Positions 29,173 through 38,005 of a DNA stretch of 64,000 nucleotides are shown piece after piece. Below the pieces are notes generated by a model. The model was not told where the DNA came from, did no database searches, and saw only the letters and a program-made list of their open reading frames with translations. Within the stretch, counting starts at the first letter, position 1; the number at the start of each line of letters is the position of its first letter. Source of the stretch: Streptomyces sp. BK340 (lineage in GTDB: Bacteria; Actinomycetota; Actinomycetes; Streptomycetales; Streptomycetaceae). The stretch lies in contig NZ_VISR01000003.1 in assembly GCF_007827595.1 (NCBI RefSeq), positions 310,001-374,000 on the forward strand. Reading direction: 5' to 3'. The translations under genes were made by a program, and so were the position numbers.

Positions 29173-30957
29173 TCAGGCGGGCTCCGCCACCGGCAGGTCG
29201 CTCAGCCAGGGCAGGGCCCCACGGCCGCTCGTACCGAGCCGCGTGTAGGCGCTGTACAGGTGATTGCCGACGGTCCGCACCGACAGCGTCAGCCTCTCGG
29301 CGATCTCCCGGTTGCTCAGCCCGGCGGCCGCGAGAGCGACCACCTGCCGTTGCCGGGCCGTCAGCTCGCCGAGCACCAGTCCGGCCAGCGCGGGCGTGCA
29401 CGCGCCCTGGCAGCGGCGGGCCAGCGCGACCGCGCGGGTCCGGGAGAGGCGGGCGGCGCGCGGGTCACGGTGGGCGCGTACCGCCTGGGCGTGCGCCTCG
29501 GCCGCGAACAGCAGGAAGCCGCGGCCCTCGAGCGCCTCGGCGACCCGGTCCAGCGCGGGCCCGTCACCGCGGGCGAGCGCCTCGGCGTGGTGGGCGAACA
29601 CCCCGTCGTCCGGCAGCCGCCCCGCGACCCGCTCCGGAGCACCGAGGCGTACGGCGTCGTAGCGGGCGAACACGTCGTCCCCGGTGGTCGTGGCAAGTGC
29701 GGTCTCGATGTCGCCGCGGGCCGCTGCTGCCCACACGCCCGCTCCGGTCATCTCCCCCAACTGGCCTGCGATTAAGTCGAGTTCTGTGACGCAGCCGGTG
29801 TCCTCCGGAGCTGCCCGGAGCCCTTCCCGTGCCCATGCCGCCGCCTCCCGCAGTTCCCCGCGCAGCCGGGCGTACCGGGCCCGCACGACCGCGTATCCGG
29901 CGGGGACGGGCAGTCCCTCGGACAGCAGCCAGTCCCCCACCGGAGTGGGCAGGGCCCGCACGTCCTGCAGCTCCAGCCCGCGCTCCAGTGACGCCTGTTC
30001 GGCCTGCAGCGCCGGGCGGCACCGGTCCGGTGTGCGGGCCAGCCGCCTGGCCCGCAGCCGGCCGGCGGTGGCGCGCAGGGCCGGGCCGTGCAGGGGGTGG
30101 GCAAGGGTGACGGAGCCCTCGTCGTCCACGTCGATCAGGCCGTCCGACTCCAGACGTTCGAGGACGTCCAGGTCGAGCTCGTCCAGGGCGAGCGGCAGGG
30201 GTTCGGCGAAGGCGAGCCGGTCGAGCGTCTCGCGCTCGTCGGTGTCGGGCCGCTCCAGGGCGGGGGCGAGGCGGTCACGGATGCTCGCGGTGACCGGGAC
30301 CGGGCCGCGCCACGCCCACTCGTCGCCGCCCGGGACCCGGGCCAGCCCGCCGGACTGGCGCAGCGCGCCCAGCAGATCGCGCAGCAGCCGTAGATCGCCC
30401 CGGCACGTCCGGTGCAGCCGTCCCATGGTGAGCGGTTCCAGAGCGGCCGGGGCGAGCAGTCGGGCCGTGTCCTCGCGGGGCAGCGGCTCCAGGCTCAGGC
30501 GGGGCAGCAGCTCCCCCGTCCACAGCCGGGACACCGCGCCGGGCACCGGCACCTCGTCCGTGGCGGTCACGGCCAGGCGGGTGCGTCCGTGCACGGCGAG
30601 CTGGTGGAGGAGCGCGGCGGAGGCCTCGTCGAGCAGTTGGGCGTCGTCGACGACAAGGAGCCGCACGCCGGACAGGAGATGCACCGCGCGGTGCAGCGAG
30701 ACGGTGTCGGGCAGCAGGTGTGCGAAGGCGGCGAAGCGCAGTCCTCGGGTCTCGGGCGTCCCGGTCACCCGGGCGCAGTCCGTTCCGCGCACCGCCTCCG
30801 TGATCAGCCGCGTCTTGCCGCAGCCCACCGGTCCGGTCACCACGATGCCGGGCCGTCCGGCCGCCAGCGACCTGCGCACCAGCTCCAGTTCGTCCTCGCG
30901 GCCGGTGAAGGGCCAGGGCAGTTCGAGCGTCTTCGCGCCCTGCTCGTAAGTCGTCAC
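29173..30957 (-). CDS. LAL-type LuxR-family transcriptional regulator
   Basis: ATP-binding regulator with a C-terminal LuxR helix-turn-helix. Walker A GPVGCGKTRL is near residues 42-51 and Walker B LLVVDDAQLLDE near 100-111; the DNA-binding domain LTARQRQVVALAAAGLSNREIAERL ends the protein. At 594 residues it is shorter than classical LAL proteins (about 900) because the middle repeat region is reduced. It is convergent with the CHAT gene, 137 bases apart. It may regulate itself: an inverted repeat and the TTGATACAG element lie just upstream. Ligand and targets are unknown. Confidence 0.85.
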   Translation of the reverse strand: MTTYEQGAKTLELPWPFTGREDELELVRRSLAAGRPGIVVTGPVGCGKTRLITEAVRGTDCARVTGTPETRGLRFAAFAHLLPDTVSLHRAVHLLSGVRLLVVDDAQLLDEASAALLHQLAVHGRTRLAVTATDEVPVPGAVSRLWTGELLPRLSLEPLPREDTARLLAPAALEPLTMGRLHRTCRGDLRLLRDLLGALRQSGGLARVPGGDEWAWRGPVPVTASIRDRLAPALERPDTDERETLDRLAFAEPLPLALDELDLDVLERLESDGLIDVDDEGSVTLAHPLHGPALRATAGRLRARRLARTPDRCRPALQAEQASLERGLELQDVRALPTPVGDWLLSEGLPVPAGYAVVRARYARLRGELREAAAWAREGLRAAPEDTGCVTELDLIAGQLGEMTGAGVWAAAARGDIETALATTTGDDVFARYDAVRLGAPERVAGRLPDDGVFAHHAEALARGDGPALDRVAEALEGRGFLLFAAEAHAQAVRAHRDPRAARLSRTRAVALARRCQGACTPALAGLVLGELTARQRQVVALAAAGLSNREIAERLTLSVRTVGNHLYSAYTRLGTSGRGALPWLSDLPVAEPA

Positions 30958-30973
30958 ACTAACTGGAGCGCGA

Positions 30974-31006
30974 CTACTCAGGTTTGATACAGGGCGACTT
31001 GAGTAG
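30974..31006. promoter_or_regulatory. inverted repeat upstream of the LAL regulator
   Basis: CTACTCA and TGAGTAG form seven-base arms 19 bases apart, centred about 33 bases before the regulator's ATG. Between them lies TTTGATACAG. The position suits an autoregulatory site. The rest of the 252-base gap to the next gene holds no other clear feature. Confidence 0.4.
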
Positions 31007-31209
31007 CCCCCGACTCAGGCGTTCGGCGCCCGGGGGCGGCAGTCTGTCAGTCCAGGCCACAGTCCGGCACCGGGGGAGCGGGTCGAGGGACGTCGCCTTC
31101 GGGGGAGGGAGACGTCCCTCGGCCACGCTGACACGCCGTTCGCCCGGGCGGACGGCGTGTGCGGCTGCGCCGGGACCGCGATGTCAGTGGTGGCCGATAG
31201 GTTCGCGGT

Positions 31210-31818
31210 ATGAGTTCAGGACTGAGTGTGTATCTGCTGGACGTCGCCGCGACGCGGGCCCTGGTCGGTTCGGGTGACGACCAGCTCCTCCAGGTCGTCC
31301 GCGACAGCTTCGGCGACGAACTCGCCCGCGACGACGACTACTTCCGGTACCAGATCGAGCGGGGCGCCCCCACCGCGTACGAGGCCTTGCGGGCCGTCGT
31401 GCACGGCGGCCCGTTCAGCGAGGACAAGGAGCACGCCTTCCAGTACGGCTACGCGTACCGGCGGCTCTGCGAGCTGACCGGCTCCTTCCTGCCCAACGAC
31501 TCCTTCATGCCGTTCCGGGGCGACTGGCTGTCGGTGGTGGACGAGGGCCTCGCCGCGCTGCGTGTGACCGCCGTGTCCGTGGCGTCCTTCAGCTACTCCG
31601 GACTGCCCGATCCGCTGCCGTACGCGTACGTTCCGGGATGCGGCGAGTGGACGCCCGGGCAGATAGCCCGGGCGCTGGAGCAGTTCGAGGCAACCAAGGC
31701 GGCCGGCCACGCGCCTCCACTCGAACCCGAGGTCGTCGACGCCGTCATGCAGTGCCTGGGCTGGATGCGGCACGCGGAGTCCCGGCCCGGATTCGGTGTG
31801 ATCGGGTTCTGCTCCTGA
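31210..31818 (+). CDS. conserved hypothetical protein
   Basis: Cytoplasmic 202-residue protein without a named domain. It is acidic at the start (LVGSGDDQLLQVVRDSFGDELARDDDYF), has a conserved middle FQYGYAYRRLCELTGSFLPNDSFMPFRG and ends GWMRHAESRPGFGVIGFCS. Relatives of this size occur singly in many Streptomyces genomes, where the N-terminal MSVYLLDVA-like strand is typical; the function is unknown. It stops seven bases before the convergent monooxygenase stop. Codon bias supports it. Confidence 0.75.
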   Translation: MSSGLSVYLLDVAATRALVGSGDDQLLQVVRDSFGDELARDDDYFRYQIERGAPTAYEALRAVVHGGPFSEDKEHAFQYGYAYRRLCELTGSFLPNDSFMPFRGDWLSVVDEGLAALRVTAVSVASFSYSGLPDPLPYAYVPGCGEWTPGQIARALEQFEATKAAGHAPPLEPEVVDAVMQCLGWMRHAESRPGFGVIGFCS

Positions 31819-31824
31819 CCGGTC

Positions 31825-33201
31825 TCACGAGGCCACCCGCCCGGCCGGGGAGCCGGCGTCGGGGTGGGCGAGGCCGAGGTGGTCGCGCAGGGTGGTGCCC
31901 TCGTACTCGGTGCGGAAGACACCCTGTTCCTGGAGCAGTGGTACGACCTTGTCGGCGAAGGCGTCGAGGCCGCCGGGGGTGATGTGCGGGACGAGGATGA
32001 AGCCGTCGGAGGCGTCGGCCTGCACGAAGTCGTTGATCGTCCGGGCGACGGTGGCCGGGGCACCGACGAAAGTCTGCCGGTTGCCGGTGTTGATGACCAG
32101 GTCGCGGATGGACCAGCCGTTGGCGGCGGCCAGCTCGCGCCACTCACGGGCGATGGCGATCGGGTCGCGGTACATCCGCACCTGGGCGCGCCCCCGGGAA
32201 ATGTGCTCCTCGCCGACCAGCGGGTCGACGTCGGGCAGCGGGCCCTCCGGGTCGTGGCCCGAGAGGTCACGGTTCCAGACGAACTCCAGGTGCTTGATGG
32301 CGGTGGCCCCGCTGACCTGCTGCCGGCGCACCTCGCGGGCGAGTTCCGCGGCCTCCTCGTCGGTGTCACCGAGGACGAAGGTGGCGGCGGGCAGGATGAG
32401 CAGTTGGTCGGGCCTGCGGCCGTACTTGGCGAGACGCCCCTTGACGTCCGTGTAGAAGGCCTGGCCCTCCTTGAGGGTGGCGTACCGGCTGAAGATCGCG
32501 TCCGCGCTCGAGGCGGCGAACTCGCGTCCCTCGTCGGACTCGCCGGCCTGGAAGATCACCGGACGGCCCTGCGGGGAGCGGGGGACGTTGAAGCGGCCGT
32601 GGATGTCGAAGTGCTGCCCCTGGTGTACGAAGGCACCGGCCTTGGCGTCGCTGAGGAAGGTACCGGTGGCCTGGTCGGCGAGGATCTCGTCGCCGCGCCA
32701 GGAGTCGAGGAGTTCGTTGGCGGTGGCGAGGAACTCCTGGGCGCGGGAGTAGCGCTCCTCCTGCGGGAGGAAGCCGCCACGGCGGAAGTTCTCCCCGGTG
32801 AAGGCGTCCCAGGAGGTGACGACGTTCCAGGCGGAGCGGCCGCCGGACAGGTGGTCGAGGCTGGCGAACTGACGGGCCACCTCGTAGGGCTCGTTGAAGG
32901 TGGAGTTGATGGTGCCGGTGAGGCCGAGCCGGTCGGTGACGGCGGCCAGCGCGGCCAGCACGGTGAAGGTGTCGGGGCGGCCGACGACGTCCAGGTCGTA
33001 GATCTCCCCGCCCTGCTCGCGCAGCCGGAGTCCCTCGGCGAGGAACAGGAAGTCGAACTTGGCGCGTTCGGCGGTGCGGGCGAAGTGGGCGAAGGAACTG
33101 AACTCGATGTGGCTGCCGGCGGCCGGATCGCTCCACACGGTGGTGTTGTTGACGCCGGGGAAATGGGCGGCCAGGTGGATCTGCTTCAGCGGCTTGCTCA
33201 T
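31825..33201 (-). CDS. NtaA/SnaA/DszA-family FMN-dependent monooxygenase
   Basis: Luciferase-fold monooxygenase using reduced FMN from a partner reductase. Family features are IHLAAHFPGVNNTTVW at the start, FDFLFLAEGLRLRE, LTGTINSTFNEPYEVARQFASLDHLSGGRSAWNVVTS and the C-terminal SDGFILVPHITPGGLDAF. Members attack organosulfur or nitrogen compounds (dibenzothiophene sulfone, nitrilotriacetate). Sulfur scavenging is the best reading here, because the operon starts with a cysteine-leader peptide and lies beside a transporter under SAM-IV control. It follows the 400-residue monooxygenase gene by 19 bases. Confidence 0.87.
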   Translation of the reverse strand: MSKPLKQIHLAAHFPGVNNTTVWSDPAAGSHIEFSSFAHFARTAERAKFDFLFLAEGLRLREQGGEIYDLDVVGRPDTFTVLAALAAVTDRLGLTGTINSTFNEPYEVARQFASLDHLSGGRSAWNVVTSWDAFTGENFRRGGFLPQEERYSRAQEFLATANELLDSWRGDEILADQATGTFLSDAKAGAFVHQGQHFDIHGRFNVPRSPQGRPVIFQAGESDEGREFAASSADAIFSRYATLKEGQAFYTDVKGRLAKYGRRPDQLLILPAATFVLGDTDEEAAELAREVRRQQVSGATAIKHLEFVWNRDLSGHDPEGPLPDVDPLVGEEHISRGRAQVRMYRDPIAIAREWRELAAANGWSIRDLVINTGNRQTFVGAPATVARTINDFVQADASDGFILVPHITPGGLDAFADKVVPLLQEQGVFRTEYEGTTLRDHLGLAHPDAGSPAGRVAS

Positions 33202-33220
33202 GGCGGTGCGTTCCTCCGGC

Positions 33221-34423
33221 TCAGGCGACGGCGTAGCGGTTGGCGGGGCGGGCGAGCCCGAGCAGACCGCGCAGGGTGCCGGCCTCGTAGGCGTGCCGGA
33301 ACAGGCCCCGGCGCTGCAGTTCGGGCACGAGTGACCGGGTGATCCGGGGCAGGTCGTGGCCGAGCACGGCGGGCCGCAGCCGGAATCCGGTCAGGCCGCT
33401 CTCCCCCAGTTCCGCCAGCAGGTCGGCGAGTTGGGCGGGGGTGCCGGCGAAGATCCGGGCGTCGCTGGTGTACGACTCCCCCGCGAGCGCGTCGAGGCGC
33501 TCGCGGCGGGCCGTGGCCGCGGCCGGGTCGTCGTCGAGGAGGACGACGAGGTCGCCGAAGACGTGCAGGGTCTGCTCGGCGCGGCCTGCCGCGGCCTGCT
33601 CGGCGCGTATCTCGGCGACGATCGCGCGGGCCTGGTCGAAGTCGTGCGGGGTGACGTAGCCGATGTCGGCCTGGCGGGCGACGAGCCGGTAGGGAATGGT
33701 GTCGTGGGCCAGGGCGGTGACGACCGGCTGTCCCTGGGGCGGGCGTGGCGTGATGGAGGGGCCCTTCACGCTGAAGTGGCGGCCCGCGAAGTCGATGTAG
33801 TGCAGCTTGTCCCGGTCGATGAAGCGGCCCGTGGCCGCGTCCCGGATCTCCGCGTCGTCCTCCCAGCTGTCCCAGAGCCGGCGTACGACCTCCACGTGGT
33901 CGGCGGCCTCGTCGAACAGCTCGGTGACCAGCTCCTGGACGGACGGGCTGTCGTAGGCGTCGATCAGGGGGATGGTGCGGCGGCCGAAGTGGGCGGCCTC
34001 GTTGGGCCGGGCGGTGATCTGCACACGCAGTCCGGCGCGGCCGCTGCTCACATGGTCGAGGGTGGCGATCGCCTTGGAGATGTGGAACGGCTCCGTGTGC
34101 GTGGCCACCACCGTCGGCACCACGCCTATGTGCCGGGTCAACGGGGCGACCCGGGAGGCGATCAGCACGGCGTCCAGACGGCCGCGGACCTGGTCCGTGC
34201 GCTCGTCCGGTTCCAGAAGGCCGGAGGACTGCAAGCCGAGGCCGTCCTCGATGGTCACGAAGTCGAGCAGGCCGCGCTCGGCCTCGGTGACCAGGTCGGC
34301 CCAGTAACCGGCGGTGAACAGGTCCCGGGGCCGGGCCACCGGCTCGCGCCAGGAGGCCGGATGCCAGCCGGTGCCGTCCAGGGCGACGGCAAGGTGCAGG
34401 GAAGGGGAGGGAGTTGAGGACAC
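33221..34423 (-). CDS. LLM-class flavin monooxygenase, organosulfur-type
   Basis: Second luciferase-fold enzyme of the sulfur operon, 400 residues. It starts LHLAVALDGTGWHPASWR and has FVTIEDGLGLQ, APLTRHIGVVPTVVATHTEPFHISKAIATLDHVSSGRAGLRVQ and GPSITPRPPQGQPVV, as in the NtaA/SsuD-like group. With its neighbour it could oxidise two linked sulfur compounds, or different ones. The gene is first after a leader peptide ending in HIDLQRVAGALCRR, so expression should fall when cysteine is plentiful. Flavin reductase is not encoded nearby. Confidence 0.85.
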   Translation of the reverse strand: MSSTPSPSLHLAVALDGTGWHPASWREPVARPRDLFTAGYWADLVTEAERGLLDFVTIEDGLGLQSSGLLEPDERTDQVRGRLDAVLIASRVAPLTRHIGVVPTVVATHTEPFHISKAIATLDHVSSGRAGLRVQITARPNEAAHFGRRTIPLIDAYDSPSVQELVTELFDEAADHVEVVRRLWDSWEDDAEIRDAATGRFIDRDKLHYIDFAGRHFSVKGPSITPRPPQGQPVVTALAHDTIPYRLVARQADIGYVTPHDFDQARAIVAEIRAEQAAAGRAEQTLHVFGDLVVLLDDDPAAATARRERLDALAGESYTSDARIFAGTPAQLADLLAELGESGLTGFRLRPAVLGHDLPRITRSLVPELQRRGLFRHAYEAGTLRGLLGLARPANRYAVA

Positions 34424-34565
34424 GTGGGTGCCTTCCTGGATGTCCGTACCGGATGTGCGTACGAGAACACCGGCTCGCGGCAGCAGCGGGACGTCGGCGG
34501 CGGGCGAGCGCGGCAGGGTGAAGTCCGGGCGTGGGTCCGGCAGGACCGCTGGGGCCGGGGAGAAG

Positions 34566-34676
34566 TCAGCGGCGACAGAGTGCGCCGGCCACGCGCTGGA
34601 GGTCTATGTGGGGCCGGGAGTGCAGGCGGACGGAGCGGTACGGCTGCGGGACGCGCGGTGTGCATACACGGGGCAC
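34566..34676 (-). CDS. cysteine-type leader peptide before the monooxygenase operon
   Basis: A 36-residue ORF starting with GTG, eight bases after GGAGG. It ends with HIDLQRVAGALCRR, the motif (H-[IV]-D-L-x-R-V-x-x-A-L-C) shared by short upstream peptides found ahead of sulfur genes in many actinobacteria. Ribosome stalling at the late cysteine when Cys-tRNA is scarce is the accepted type of model. The stop lies 142 bases before the monooxygenase ATG, leaving room for alternative hairpins. The rest of the 361-base gap holds only this ORF and the transporter operon's terminator. Confidence 0.8.
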   Translation of the reverse strand: MPRVCTPRVPQPYRSVRLHSRPHIDLQRVAGALCRR

Positions 34677-34743
34677 GGCCCATACCTCCGTACGTCGGGT
34701 GGGGCGGGCCGGTCCGGCGTCCGCCTGGCGCATCTCCTCATGA

Positions 34744-34777
34744 CCGGGAACGCCCGGGTGGCACGGGATGTTCCCGG
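34744..34777 (-). terminator. hairpin after the solute-binding protein gene
   Basis: Eight-base perfect arms CCGGGAAC/GTTCCCGG around an 18-base loop, eight bases past the stop of the binding-protein gene. An overlapping TGACCGG/CCGGTCA pairing reaches into the stop codon. It separates the transporter operon from the monooxygenase leader. Confidence 0.5.
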
Positions 34778-34784
34778 CGGCCGG

Positions 34785-35804
34785 TCAGGAGTTGTCGAGC
34801 GGCAGTCCCGGCGGGTTGACCTCCGCCTTGTCCACGGCCTCGTCCGAGAGGTTGTACGCGGCCAGCCACTTGCCGTACTGCCCGCTCTTGATCAGATGGT
34901 TGATGGCGTCGGCGATCGGCTTGGCCAGGCCGCTGTCCTTCTTCGTGGTCGCGGCGATCAGCCCCTGCAGACCGGCCCCGGCACCGGAGTAGGTGCCCGC
35001 GCTGCGGGTCGGGTCGGGCGACTTGGCGGTCTGGGTGACGTGGTAGGCGACACCGGGGTTGGCGGAGAAGTAGGCGTCGATCTTGCCGCCGGTCAGCGCC
35101 AGGTACGTGGCGTTCTTGCCGGCGTAGTGCTTGACCGTGAGGTTCTTGCCCTCCTTCTTCAGCTTCGCCTGGAACTCCAGGAGGATCTTCTCCTGGTTGG
35201 TGCCGTTGTCGACGGCGACCGTCTTCCCGGCGAGGTTCTCGTAGTCGCCGTCGAAGTTCCAGGTGCTCTTCTTCAGCACCTCGAAGCCCACGTTGTCCTT
35301 GCGGTAGGAGGCGAAGTCGTACTTCTTCTTGCGTTCCTCGGTGTCGGTGATGTTGGCGAAGCCGACGTCGGCCTTGCCGCTGTCGATGCCGACGAACATG
35401 TTCTCCCAGGTGGCGTTGGACAGTTGGGGCTTCAGTCCGAGGACGGCGGCGACCAGACGGCCGAAGTCGGGCTCGGCGCCGGTGAGCGTCTTCTGGTCGC
35501 TGCCGACGTAGGCCAGCGGCGGGAAGCCGTCGGGCAGAGCCCCTACGACGATCTTCAGGGTGCCGCTCTTCCGGACGGAGGCGGGCAGTTCGGCGCTGAT
35601 GGACTTCACCTCGGAGACCTTCAGCTCGGTCTGCCTGGCCGCGCCGTTGGACACCCGGCCCACGGTCACCGTGCCGGCCGGGTCGTTCGTGGTGGCGGCC
35701 TCGCTGTCGCCCCCGCAGGCGGCGAGTCCACCGGCGAGGGCGGCGAGGGCGGTCGCCGCGGTGAGGCCGCGTGTCAGGCTGCGTCGGGAGAACTGGGTGG
35801 GCAT
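34785..35804 (-). CDS. ABC transporter solute-binding lipoprotein, polar amino acid type
   Basis: Family 3 periplasmic-type binding protein, anchored outside the membrane by lipid. The N-terminus has twin basic residues (SRRSLTRG), a hydrophobic stretch and the lipobox LAAC, with the lipidated cysteine near residue 30. The mature part shows the family pattern LKIVVGALPDGFPPLAYVGSDQ, MFVGIDSGKADVGFANITDT and the C-terminal KSGQYGKWLAAYNL. The substrate is probably an S-containing amino acid or derivative, inferred from the SAM-IV riboswitch and cysteine leader that head this operon. It is the last gene, 55 bases after the ATPase. Confidence 0.87.
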   Translation of the reverse strand: MPTQFSRRSLTRGLTAATALAALAGGLAACGGDSEAATTNDPAGTVTVGRVSNGAARQTELKVSEVKSISAELPASVRKSGTLKIVVGALPDGFPPLAYVGSDQKTLTGAEPDFGRLVAAVLGLKPQLSNATWENMFVGIDSGKADVGFANITDTEERKKKYDFASYRKDNVGFEVLKKSTWNFDGDYENLAGKTVAVDNGTNQEKILLEFQAKLKKEGKNLTVKHYAGKNATYLALTGGKIDAYFSANPGVAYHVTQTAKSPDPTRSAGTYSGAGAGLQGLIAATTKKDSGLAKPIADAINHLIKSGQYGKWLAAYNLSDEAVDKAEVNPPGLPLDNS

Positions 35805-35859
35805 GGCTGTCCTTGTCGTTCGGTGATGAGGGTGCAACAGGGGTGAAGCGGAAGGGAGG

Positions 35860-36651
35860 TCAGAGGACCTTGCTCAGGAAGTCCCGGGTCCGCTCGTGCT
35901 GTGGGTGGTCCAGCACCTCGGCCGGCGGGCCCTGTTCGACGATCCTTCCGCCGTCGATGAAGACGATCCGGTCGGCGACCTCGCGGGCGAAGCCGATCTC
36001 GTGGGTGACGATGACGAGGGTGGTGCCGCTGGTCGCCAGGTCCTTGATCACGGAGAGGACCTCGCCGACGAGTTCGGGGTCGAGCGCCGAGGTCGGCTCG
36101 TCGAAGAGGATGATGCCGGGCCGCAGGGCGAGGGCGCGGGCGATGGCGACGCGCTGCTGCTGGCCGCCGGACAGCTGCCGTGGGTAGGCGCCGGTCCGGT
36201 CGCCGAGGCCGACCCGGGTCAGCAGTTCGCGCGCCAGCTCCTGTGCCTCGGGCCTGGTCAGCCTTCCGGTGGCGACGGGGGCGGCCGCGACGTTGTCGAG
36301 GACGGTCAGATGCGGGAAGAGGTTGAAGTTCTGGAAGACGAAGCCGATACGGCTGCGCTGGGCCAGGATCGCGCGCTCGCTCAGTTCCCTCAGCCGGCCC
36401 CCGCTGCCGCGCCTGACGCCGATCAGCTCACCGCCGACGCTGACGTGCCCGATCTCGGGCTTCTCCAGATGGTTGACGACCCTCAGCAGCGTGGACTTGC
36501 CGGAGCCGGAGGGGCCGAGGACGACGGTGACCTCGCCGGGTCGCACCGTCAGGTCGATGCCGTCGAGGACGCGGTGGGCGCCGTACCACTTGTGGACGTC
36601 GTGGATCTCCAGCGCGGCCGGGGCCGGCTGCGGGGTCCGGGTGGTGGTCAT
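35860..36651 (-). CDS. amino-acid ABC transporter ATPase
   Basis: ATP-hydrolysing subunit of the polar amino acid uptake (PAAT) family. Walker A GPSGSGKST is near residues 46-54, the Q-loop in FVFQNFNLFPHLTV, signature LSGGQQQRVAIARALAL, Walker B IILFDEPTSALDPELV and the H-loop in IVTHEIGFA. Length 263 is normal. It overlaps the permease stop by four bases and is encoded between permease and binding protein, so all three are one uptake system. Confidence 0.93.
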   Translation of the reverse strand: MTTTRTPQPAPAALEIHDVHKWYGAHRVLDGIDLTVRPGEVTVVLGPSGSGKSTLLRVVNHLEKPEIGHVSVGGELIGVRRGSGGRLRELSERAILAQRSRIGFVFQNFNLFPHLTVLDNVAAAPVATGRLTRPEAQELARELLTRVGLGDRTGAYPRQLSGGQQQRVAIARALALRPGIILFDEPTSALDPELVGEVLSVIKDLATSGTTLVIVTHEIGFAREVADRIVFIDGGRIVEQGPPAEVLDHPQHERTRDFLSKVL

Positions 36652-37628
36652 ACGGCGGCCTCCCGGCGCAGCCGGGCCCTCAGGTCGGCGAGGCCGGTGC
36701 GCGCTTTCTGCAGCGGGGTCGGCGGCAGGCCGCGGGTGGCTCCGCGGGCGAAGTACCGCTCGACGTAGAACTGGACGACGGACACGACGCTGGTCAGGAG
36801 CAGGTACCAGACGGTCGCGACGAGCAGCAGTGGCACGATGTCGCCCGGGTAGGTGCTGCCCATGGTCTGCACCGAGCCGAACAGGTCGAGCAGGGAGACG
36901 TAGAACACCAGGGACGTGCTCTTGATCAGGCCGATGAGCTGGTTGACGTAGTTCGGGGTGATGGACCTCAGGGCCTGCGGGAGGACTATGCGGGTGAACT
37001 GGTAGCCCTTCGGCAGTCCGAGCGCGGCCGCCGCCTCGTGCTGGCCCTGGTCCACGGAGAGGATGCCGCCGCGCACGACCTCGGCCGCGTAGGCCGCCTC
37101 GTTGAGGCTCAGGCCGACGACGGCGACCGTCAGGTCGGTGGCCAGCCTGGACTCGTCGAAGGTGAAGAAGGCCGGCCCGAAGGGGATGCCGAGGCTCAGC
37201 GTCTTGTACAGGGCACTGAAGTTGTAGAGGAAGATCAGGACGACGATCAGCGGTACCGAGCGGAACAGCCAGGTGTAGGTCCAGCTCACCGCCCGCAGCA
37301 CCGGGCTGCCGGAGAGCCGTGCGAGGGCCAGCAGGACGCCGCCGAGCAGGCCGAACACGGCGCTGAGCGCAGCGACTTCGAGGGTGACGCCGAGCCCGTC
37401 GAGGATGGCGGGGCGCAGGAACCAGTAGCGGAAGCGGTCCCACTGGTAGAAGGGGTTCGTGGCCAGTCCGTGCACGATCTGCGCGACGAGCACGAGGACG
37501 ACGGCGGTGGCGATCCACCGGCCGGGTCGACGCAGGGGCTGAACTCGCTGTGGTGTGAGCGTTTTTGCTGGTCTGTCGGCTGGTGGTGCAGCGGCGAGGG
37601 ACACGGCGGCGCCTGGGGGTTCACTCAT
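36648..37628 (-). CDS. amino-acid ABC transporter permease
   Basis: Membrane subunit of the same uptake system. A cytoplasmic N-terminal extension of about 40 residues precedes roughly six helices, and the EAA loop that contacts the ATPase reads NEAAYAAEVVRGGILSVDQGQHEAAAALGL. Only one permease gene is present, so it likely forms a homodimer. It is the first structural gene after the SAM-IV riboswitch and the leader peptide, with a 203-base gap between the leader stop and its ATG in which an attenuator could form. Confidence 0.92.
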   Translation of the reverse strand: MSEPPGAAVSLAAAPPADRPAKTLTPQRVQPLRRPGRWIATAVVLVLVAQIVHGLATNPFYQWDRFRYWFLRPAILDGLGVTLEVAALSAVFGLLGGVLLALARLSGSPVLRAVSWTYTWLFRSVPLIVVLIFLYNFSALYKTLSLGIPFGPAFFTFDESRLATDLTVAVVGLSLNEAAYAAEVVRGGILSVDQGQHEAAAALGLPKGYQFTRIVLPQALRSITPNYVNQLIGLIKSTSLVFYVSLLDLFGSVQTMGSTYPGDIVPLLLVATVWYLLLTSVVSVVQFYVERYFARGATRGLPPTPLQKARTGLADLRARLRREAAV

Positions 37629-37750
37629 GGCGGGCTCCGGCGGAGTCGGACACCCCGGGGTCGCGGCGGGCCACGCATGAGCTACGACGGCGCAACGGCA
37701 CGAGGTGGCACACGGGAACGCACGGGAACCGGGGGGCTGGGCGGACGACG

Positions 37751-37772
37751 GCACACCGCACCAGGGGTGTGC
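37751..37772 (-). promoter_or_regulatory. candidate attenuator hairpin between leader peptide and permease
   Basis: GCACACC/GGTGTGC arms with an eight-base loop. Nearby, three copies of a GGGAAGTG element (about 37789-37828) and a CGGGCA/TGCCCG hairpin overlapping the end of the leader ORF offer alternative pairings. Which one acts as terminator or antiterminator cannot be told by eye. Confidence 0.35.
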
Positions 37773-37831
37773 GTCAGGAACGCGGGGGCTGGGAAGTGCT
37801 GAGCCGGGAAGTGCGGGGCTGGGAAGTGGGG

Positions 37832-37984
37832 TCAGCCCCGACAGCGGGCACGGCTGCCCGACGCGGTACACAGTGCGCTGTTGACGCGGAGGAGATCTAC
37901 GGCGCGGTCGGCGACGAGGAGCCCGGCGTACGGCGGTACGCAGCTCTGGGCGCGGCCCGCGGCCGTCCGGAGAGCTGCGTACAT
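37832..37984 (-). CDS. cysteine-type leader peptide before the transporter operon
   Basis: A 50-residue ORF with AGGTGA seven bases before its ATG. The core DRAVDLLRVNSALC (residues 26-39) matches the actinobacterial sulfur-gene leader motif xDLLRVxSALC; cysteines are at 15, 39 and 48. Its start lies only 22 bases after the hairpin at the end of the SAM-IV riboswitch, so translation of the leader may itself be under riboswitch control. It then continues into the attenuator region before the permease gene. Confidence 0.85.
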   Translation of the reverse strand: MYAALRTAAGRAQSCVPPYAGLLVADRAVDLLRVNSALCTASGSRARCRG

Positions 37985-38005
37985 GGCGTCACCTGTCACT
38001 GTTCC

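Noticed and set aside
37789..37828. GGGAAGTG repeats as a CRISPR-like array
   Set aside because: Units are short, unevenly spaced and lack spacers; more likely part of the attenuator region.
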